Shown in pieces: positions 24,205-28,685 of a stretch of DNA of 28,685 nt. Every line of letters starts with the position of its first letter. Position 1 is the first letter of the stretch. Position numbers and translations under genes: made by a program. The stretch lies in assembly GCA_958427145.1 (NCBI GenBank), contig CAUAAZ010000029.1, forward strand, positions 1-28,685. Reading direction: 5' to 3'. The stretch comes from an uncultured Collinsella sp. Lineage in GTDB: Bacteria > Actinomycetota > Coriobacteriia > Coriobacteriales > Coriobacteriaceae. The notes beneath the pieces are model-generated. The model did not search any database and was not told the DNA's origin. It was given only the letters and a program-made list of their open reading frames with translations.

Positions 24205-24307
24205 AGCGACTATCGAAAACGGAGACGGCAAAACAACCGCTTACCGAGGAAAAGGTACCGTTTACGATATTTGAATTGCGCCCAGCGATAGGTGAAAGGA
24301 GAGGCAG

Positions 24308-24382
24308 ATGCAGTTCGTAAAGATCATCACTACTGCAGACAATGCCATCCGACGCCAGCGCGCAATTTCCCGACGACGATAA
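24308..24382 (+). CDS. Arginine-rich leader peptide of argG
   Basis: A 24-codon frame with a strong ribosome site (AAGGAGAGG, 24296-24304). Six of its last ten codons are Arg: codons 15, 16, 18 and 22-24, with the last three all CGA directly before the stop. CGA is seldom used in the neighbouring genes, which would sharpen sensitivity to charged tRNA-Arg. Position, 206 bases ahead of the arginine gene argG, and the alternative hairpins downstream fit a ribosome-mediated attenuator. The protein product itself is unlikely to have a function. Confidence 0.75.
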   Translation: MQFVKIITTADNAIRRQRAISRRR

Positions 24383-24446
24383 CAATCGTCTCTGTCCGCA
24401 TGGGGCGAATTGCCTCAACAGAGTCATTTTGAGGTCGTTGGGTTTT
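24375..24446 (+). promoter_or_regulatory. Candidate attenuator: mutually exclusive hairpins after the leader peptide
   Basis: Hairpin A: GACGAT (24375-24380) with ATCGTC (24385-24390), over the leader stop codon. Hairpin B: CTCTGT (24390-24395) with ACAGAG (24418-24423). Hairpin C: CCTCAAC (24413-24419, one bulged T) with GTTGGG (24437-24442), running directly into TTTT (24443-24446). A second option for C pairs CCTCAA with TTGAGG (24429-24434). B shares bases with both A and C. A ribosome stalled on the Arg codons would open A, favour B and prevent C; a ribosome reaching the stop would cover the left arm of B and let C form. Seen: the pairings. Inferred: the mechanism. Confidence 0.55.
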
Positions 24447-24587
24447 AGTACGACATTGCTGCATGTTTCTAGGGCATGTATGTGCTGATTTTTGCTATTT
24501 AACCTGATATTGCACGGTATATGACCTTGAAATGACTTGCAACTGACCGATGTTCTAACTAGCTACCAAGGGCGAAAGGAAACAGCC

Positions 24588-25814
24588 ATGAGCAAGGAAA
24601 AAGTCGTTCTCGCATATTCCGGTGGTCTTGATACATCTGTATGTGTCAAGTGGCTCCAGGACGAGAAGAATCTCGATGTCGTTTGCGTTTGCGGCAATGT
24701 GGGCCAGGAGGAGACCGGCCTGGACGCCAAGAAGCAGAAGGCCCTCGACCTGGGCGTTCTCGATTGCCAGGTGCTCGACCTGCGCGACGAGTTCTCCGAT
24801 GAGTTCCTGACCAAGGCCATCGCCGCAAACTCCATGTACGAGAACAAGTACCCGCTGCTCTCCGCCCTGTCTCGCCCGCTGCTCGCCAAGAAGCTCGTCG
24901 AGGTCGCTCACGAGTTTGGCGCGACCTACGTCGCCCACGGCTGCACCGGCAAAGGTAACGACCAGGTTCGTTTTGAGGCTGCCGTCAAGGCCCTCGACCC
25001 CGAGCTTAAGGTTATCGCCCCGGTTCGCGAGTGGGACCTGAAGTGCCGTCCCGACGAGGTCGCCTATGCCCACGCCCACAACGTGCCGGTTCCCGAGGGT
25101 GCCAACGACAACCCCTATTCCATTGACGACAACCTGTGGGGTCGTGCCATTGAGTGCGGCCACCTGGAGGATCCCTGGAACGAGCCGCTCGACGACGCCT
25201 GGGTTATGACCAAGAATCCCGAGGACACGCCCGATACCCCGACGTATACCGAGATTGAGTTTGAGGCGGGCAGGCCCGTCGCCGTCGACGGCAAGAAGAT
25301 GAAGCTCTCCGAGATCGTCATCGCCCTCAACAAGATTTCCGGCGACAACGGCTTTGGTCGCCTGGACCTGGTCGAGGATCGTCTGGTGGGCCTCAAGAGC
25401 CGCGAGTGCTACGAGGTTCCCGGCGCCCTGACGCTCATCACCGCCCACAAGGCGCTCGAGGACATCTGCGTCGAGGGCGACCTGCTCAAGACCAAGATTA
25501 AGCTCGAGCAGGATTGGGCGACCGCCGTGTACAACGGCCAGTGGTACAGCCCGCTCAAGAACGCGCTCGACGCCTTTATGGCCGACACCCAGAAGTTCGT
25601 GACCGGCACCGTCCGCCTGAAGTTCTTTAAGGGCAACTGCCATGTCGTCGGCCGCAAGAGCCCCTTCAGCCTCTACGACTACGGTCTGGCTACCTACGAC
25701 CGCGACACCACGTTTGATGAGAAGGCCAGCGCCGGCTTTATCGAGATCGACACACTGTCGCTCAAGACGTGGGCCAAGGTCCAGGGTCCCAGCTCTGCTG
25801 CCGCTCAGGCTTAA
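24588..25814 (+). CDS. argG: Argininosuccinate synthase
   Basis: 408 residues, normal length. It joins citrulline and aspartate with ATP to give argininosuccinate in the cytoplasm. The PP-loop is AYSGGLDTS (9-17). Other conserved segments are YVAHGCTGKGNDQVRFE, IAPVREW, NPYSIDDNLWGRAIECGHLEDPW, RLDLVEDRLVGLKSRECYEVPGA and VTGTVRLKFFKGNCHVVGRKSPFSLYD (in part). ATG 24588 is preceded by GAAAGGAAAC; an in-frame start at 24537 has no ribosome site. It lies downstream of the Arg leader, and argH follows 522 bases later across a terminator and a small frame. Confidence 0.96.
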   Translation: MSKEKVVLAYSGGLDTSVCVKWLQDEKNLDVVCVCGNVGQEETGLDAKKQKALDLGVLDCQVLDLRDEFSDEFLTKAIAANSMYENKYPLLSALSRPLLAKKLVEVAHEFGATYVAHGCTGKGNDQVRFEAAVKALDPELKVIAPVREWDLKCRPDEVAYAHAHNVPVPEGANDNPYSIDDNLWGRAIECGHLEDPWNEPLDDAWVMTKNPEDTPDTPTYTEIEFEAGRPVAVDGKKMKLSEIVIALNKISGDNGFGRLDLVEDRLVGLKSRECYEVPGALTLITAHKALEDICVEGDLLKTKIKLEQDWATAVYNGQWYSPLKNALDAFMADTQKFVTGTVRLKFFKGNCHVVGRKSPFSLYDYGLATYDRDTTFDEKASAGFIEIDTLSLKTWAKVQGPSSAAAQA

Positions 25815-25856
25815 GTCTTCCTTCCCTTGGTATCCGCGCGGCCCATCCGCGTGATA

Positions 25857-25997
25857 CATAACGGGCGCATGGGGTCCCTACCTTTCGTTATGCTTGCTGA
25901 CACTTCTTAACATCGGTGGCCCCTACGTTCCGCCCGCATATATGACGCCGCGACTGCGGCTGAGTCCGAGCCCCGCCGGGGTTGTCCGGCGGGGCTC
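25857..25997 (+). terminator. Terminator after argG, with an upstream inverted repeat
   Basis: The terminator is a perfect 12-bp stem (GAGCCCCGCCGG 25968-25979 with CCGGCGGGGCTC 25986-25997), 6-base loop and a CCTTCT tail. Upstream, CATAACG (25857-25863) and CGTTATG (25886-25892) form a second stem with an inner GGG/CCC. I see nothing else in 25815-26030. Confidence 0.75.
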
Positions 25998-26047
25998 CTT
26001 CTATCAATTTGGCGGCTCTGCGCCTATATATATGAGGAGTATCCATT

Positions 26048-26218
26048 ATGTTCAATGCTGTCGTGCATGCTTTACTTGCCCTCGCGCCCGAGCTCGATGC
26101 TGCAAAGGTCGAGGAGGTCCCCATGAGCCTGAAGGCTTGGATTGACGGTTCGCAGGGCAACATCCGGAGGGAGACGTTGGGTGCCAAGTGCATGGTGCGT
26201 CACTTCTTTGCAAATTAG
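26048..26218 (+). CDS. Unknown 56-residue protein between argG and argH
   Basis: The frame starts with ATG 26048 and has GAGGAG at 26033-26038 with proper spacing. The first 15 residues are hydrophobic (MFNAVVHALLALAP), followed by an acidic stretch (ELDAAKVEEV) and a basic C-terminal half (SLKAWIDGSQGNIRRETLG, then AKCMVRHFFAN). No family recognised. Codons 40-41 are the rare Arg pair CGG-AGG. The codon use is otherwise like the neighbours, which supports coding. It could be a real small protein or a second translated leader for argH, whose start is 118 bases further on. Confidence 0.5.
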   Translation: MFNAVVHALLALAPELDAAKVEEVPMSLKAWIDGSQGNIRRETLGAKCMVRHFFAN

Positions 26219-26336
26219 CTACATGGCCCCGCGCGCAGTGGGGAATGTGTAAAACTAGCGGTTGGTAAATCGCTTTAGCGACATGGCGCATTGCTTTGGG
26301 CGCTTGTTTTGGTATTTGGAGAAAGGAGACGGTTCC

Positions 26337-27767
26337 ATGGCTCTTTGGGGCGGTCGTTTTGAGGCGGGCGTGGCCGAGGTCACGCAGGAGTTTGGCGCGT
26401 CGCTGCCGGTCGACAAGCATCTCTATAAGCAGGATATCGCTGGCTCTAAGGCGCATGCCAAGATGCTGGCCGCCCAAGGCATCATCAGTGCCGAGGACGA
26501 GCAGGCGATTGCCGAGGGCCTGACCGGGATCGAACAGGATATCGATGCCGGTAACTTTACCTTCGATATCAACGACGAGGACATCCATATGTCCATCGAG
26601 AGCGAGCTGACGCGTCGCATCGGCGAGGCCGGTAAGCGCTTGCATACCGGACGTTCGCGCAACGACCAGGTGGCGACCGACACGCGCCTGGGCGTCAAGG
26701 CACTGGCCAAGGAGCTCATGGAGGCTAATCTTGAGCTGCGCCATGTGCTGATGGATGCGGCTAAGAAGTACGACAAGGTGATTCTGCCGGGTTACACGCA
26801 TATGCAGCACGCTCAGCCCGTGCTGCTCTCGCATCATCTGCTGGCGTATTCCTGGATGTTCGCGCGCGACTTTACGCGCCTGAAGGCCGCCTTTGATGCC
26901 GCCGACAACTGTCCGCTGGGTGCTGCCGCGCTTGCCGGTACGAGCTATCCGCTCGATCGCCAGATGACGGCTGCCGAACTTGGCTTTGCGGGCGTAATTC
27001 CCAACTCGCTCGATGCGGTTTCCGACCGTGATTTCCTGCTCGATCTGCATTACGCCGGCTCCGTCATGGCGATGCACCTGTCGCGTCTTTCCGAGGAGAT
27101 CGTGCTGTGGTCGAGCTTCGAATTTGGCTTTATCACGCTTTCCGACTCCTACTCCACCGGCTCGTCTATCATGCCGCAGAAGAAGAACCCCGACTTTGCC
27201 GAGCTTATCCGCGGCAAGAGCGGCCGAGTCTATGGCAACCTGGTGCAGCTGCTCGTGACCATGAAGGGCCTGCCGCTTGCTTATAACAAGGACTTGCAGG
27301 AGGACAAGGAGGGCGCGCTCGATACCGCTCATACGCTCATGCAGTGCCTGTCCGTTATGGCCGGAATGATTTCAACTTGGACCGTCAACGAGGATGCCAT
27401 GGCGCGCGAGTGCGGCGTGGGGCACCTTGCCGCCACCGATGTTGCCGATTACCTGGCCAAGCGTGGTCTGCCGTTCCGTGAGGCACATGCTGTGGTGGGC
27501 CATCTGGTCCTGATGTGTGAGAAGCGCGGCTGCAATCTTGAGGACCTGCCGTTTGAGGTGTTCCAGGAGGCAAGCCCGCTCTTTGAGCGCGACATTACCG
27601 AGGCGCTCGACATCCCGTCGATTGTCGCCGCGCGCACGACCGAGGGCGGCACCGCTCCTGCCGCCGTTGCCGTGCAGCTGCAGCGTGCCGAGTCACAGCT
27701 CGTGGCCGACGAGGGCGTGTTTGGATCGCTGACCAAGGTCGTCGAGATGGGCCACGGGGCAAAGTAG
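26337..27767 (+). CDS. argH: Argininosuccinate lyase
   Basis: 476 residues, usual for ArgH. It splits argininosuccinate into arginine and fumarate, the step after ArgG. The N-terminal ALWGGRFEAG, the HTGRSRNDQVATD segment, GYTHMQHAQPVLLSHHLL and the superfamily signature GSSIMPQKKNPDF (about 275-287, with the catalytic Ser loop) are intact. ATG 26337 has AAAGGAG upstream; in-frame extension to 26262 is not needed. The C-terminus ends about as expected. A terminator follows at 27819. Confidence 0.96.
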   Translation: MALWGGRFEAGVAEVTQEFGASLPVDKHLYKQDIAGSKAHAKMLAAQGIISAEDEQAIAEGLTGIEQDIDAGNFTFDINDEDIHMSIESELTRRIGEAGKRLHTGRSRNDQVATDTRLGVKALAKELMEANLELRHVLMDAAKKYDKVILPGYTHMQHAQPVLLSHHLLAYSWMFARDFTRLKAAFDAADNCPLGAAALAGTSYPLDRQMTAAELGFAGVIPNSLDAVSDRDFLLDLHYAGSVMAMHLSRLSEEIVLWSSFEFGFITLSDSYSTGSSIMPQKKNPDFAELIRGKSGRVYGNLVQLLVTMKGLPLAYNKDLQEDKEGALDTAHTLMQCLSVMAGMISTWTVNEDAMARECGVGHLAATDVADYLAKRGLPFREAHAVVGHLVLMCEKRGCNLEDLPFEVFQEASPLFERDITEALDIPSIVAARTTEGGTAPAAVAVQLQRAESQLVADEGVFGSLTKVVEMGHGAK

Positions 27768-27818
27768 AGGTTTGGCTGAAGACGTATTGTCCATTTATTG
27801 ATAAATCGTTTTCGCTTT

Positions 27819-27852
27819 ACGGGCGCCTGCTGATGTGGGCGCCCGTATTTTG
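27819..27852 (+). terminator. Terminator after argH
   Basis: A 9-bp stem (ACGGGCGCC 27819-27827 with GGCGCCCGT 27838-27846), 10-base loop and ATTTTGTTG. Confidence 0.85.
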
Positions 27853-28059
27853 TTGCTATGGGGGAGGGGCTTGTCGAGAACTTCTGTAGGACCTTTGGGC
27901 AGGTTGTGAAGGGGGTACGTTCGCGGGTGGCAACCGACCGTCTGCTCTGTTCGGTGCGGTTGATAGGCGGTCGGATGGTACTCTAATCGGGCTTCGAAAC
28001 AGAAGTGACACATATGGAGCGCTTTAATAAATTGCAGCGTTTCAATAAACAGCTTTTTG
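27853..28059. other. Non-coding gap between argH and ndk
   Basis: No supportable gene. Two overlapping inverted repeats exclude each other: CAACCG (27931-27936) with CGGTTG (27957-27962), and CCGACCG (27934-27940) with CGGTCGG (27968-27974). A 16-codon frame from 28014 has no ribosome site. The 28016-28052 stretch is a rough tandem repeat (CGCTTTAATAAATTGCAG and CGTTTCAATAAACAGC). Confidence 0.5.
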
Positions 28060-28088
28060 TTTAACTGCAGCTAAAACTCTGTTACGAT
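28060..28088 (+). promoter_or_regulatory. Candidate ndk promoter
   Basis: TTTAAC (28060-28065), a 17-base spacer and TACGAT (28083-28088), about 65 bases before the ndk start codon, after the argH terminator. Confidence 0.45.
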
Positions 28089-28152
28089 GCAGTCCAGGCG
28101 GGTGCCGGAATGGGACTTGGGCACGCGCGAACCTACTTGAAAGGCTACTTTT

Positions 28153-28557
28153 ATGGCTATCGAGAAGACCTTCATCATGATTAAGCCCGACGCCGTGCGC
28201 GACCGCAAGATCGGCGAGATCGTTGCTCGCATTGAGCGCAGCGGCCTTGTCATCGAGCGCATGGAGATGACCACGCTCGAGCGCGCTACCGTCGAGGAGC
28301 ACTACGCCCATCTGGCCGACAAGCCCTTCTTTGGCAGTCTCTGCGACTTTATGACGAGCGGTCCGGTCGTCAAGATGGTCGTTTCCGGTCTCTCCGCTGT
28401 CTCCAAGATGCGCACCCTTATGGGCGCTACCAACCCGCTTGATGCTGCTCCTGGCACCATCCGCGGCGACTTTGCTGTCGATGTCAACGCCAACGTGATC
28501 CACGGCTCCGACTGCCTGGAGAACGCCGAGATCGAGATCAAGCGCTTCTTTGGCTAA
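28153..28557 (+). CDS. ndk: Nucleoside diphosphate kinase
   Basis: 134 residues, full length. It transfers phosphate among nucleoside di- and triphosphates through a phospho-histidine. The active-site histidine is H117 in NVIHGSD, following the characteristic GTIRGDFAVD, and TFIMIKPDAV opens the fold. Unlike many family members the segment before GATNP reads SAVSKMRTLMGATNPLDAAPG, still typical. GAAAGGC lies before ATG 28153. It appears monocistronic between its own promoter and the terminator at 28597. Confidence 0.96.
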   Translation: MAIEKTFIMIKPDAVRDRKIGEIVARIERSGLVIERMEMTTLERATVEEHYAHLADKPFFGSLCDFMTSGPVVKMVVSGLSAVSKMRTLMGATNPLDAAPGTIRGDFAVDVNANVIHGSDCLENAEIEIKRFFG

Positions 28558-28596
28558 ACCAGCTTTGACTCCTTAAAGCTGTTAGCGTGTGGCTTT

Positions 28597-28630
28597 GGCG
28601 CCGCGGAATTCCATCCGCGGCGCCCTTTTT
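28597..28630 (+). terminator. Terminator after ndk
   Basis: A perfect 10-bp stem (GGCGCCGCGG 28597-28606 with CCGCGGCGCC 28615-28624), 8-base loop and CTTTTT. The remaining bases to the window end hold a GC-rich inverted repeat (about 28648-28672) and no gene. Confidence 0.93.
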
Positions 28631-28685
28631 ATTTACGGGCTTTAGCCTGTGCGGGGCGCGCAGCGCGCCGCATCAGAAACCACCC

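Noticed and set aside
28014..28064. 16-codon frame upstream of ndk
   Set aside because: No ribosome site, and it ends at the putative ndk promoter; the apparent peptide repeat follows from a DNA near-duplication.

Overview
The window looks like ordinary chromosome from a high-GC Gram-positive of the Coriobacteriia, most likely Collinsella or a close relative. This is inferred from C-ending codon use, the presence of both SepF and DivIVA, the gene neighbourhoods and the protein style; no rRNA or other marker is present to confirm it. I see no rRNA, tRNA, insertion sequence, prophage or CRISPR array.

Layout. (1) 1-8180, plus strand: pgeF, then the high-affinity phosphate operon pstS-pstC-pstA-pstB-phoU, then yggS-sepF-yggT-divIVA. 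pgeF/yggS/sepF/yggT/divIVA is a familiar division-cluster order in Gram-positives, so the pst-phoU block appears to sit inside it. A PHO-box-like direct repeat lies ahead of pgeF. (2) 8200-10850, minus strand: a nitroreductase, and a low-affinity phosphate permease (pit) with its DUF47/PhoU-like partner. (3) 11090-14200, plus: a small unknown protein, a Bax-inhibitor-1 membrane protein, a PARG-like macrodomain protein and an SGNH hydrolase. (4) 14200-14530: a striking non-coding block of six alternating 16-nt repeats followed by a terminator. (5) 14534-16980, minus: thiD and thiC, with a TPP riboswitch ahead of thiC. (6) 17047-24034: a membrane-anchored unknown, yaaA flanked by two related palindromes, an M18 aminopeptidase, polA and a HAD phosphatase. 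(7) 24177-28640, plus: an arginine-rich leader peptide with alternative hairpins, argG, an unknown 56-residue frame, argH and ndk.

Working together: two phosphate uptake routes (Pst, Pit), each with a PhoU-type regulator, share the first 11 kb. thiC makes HMP-phosphate and thiD phosphorylates it, with thiC under TPP control. argG and argH catalyse the last two steps of arginine synthesis, and the leader peptide offers a direct arginine sensor.

The less expected content is mostly non-coding: the three-way-junction array at 14257-14472, the argG leader at 24308-24446, and two families of long palindromes (8987-9094 with 23068-23196; 17599-17659 with 18538-18600) whose paired arms differ in sequence while pairing is kept. 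Among proteins, YggT lacks any canonical start codon and the PARG-like protein lacks the expected second glutamate of its QEE motif.
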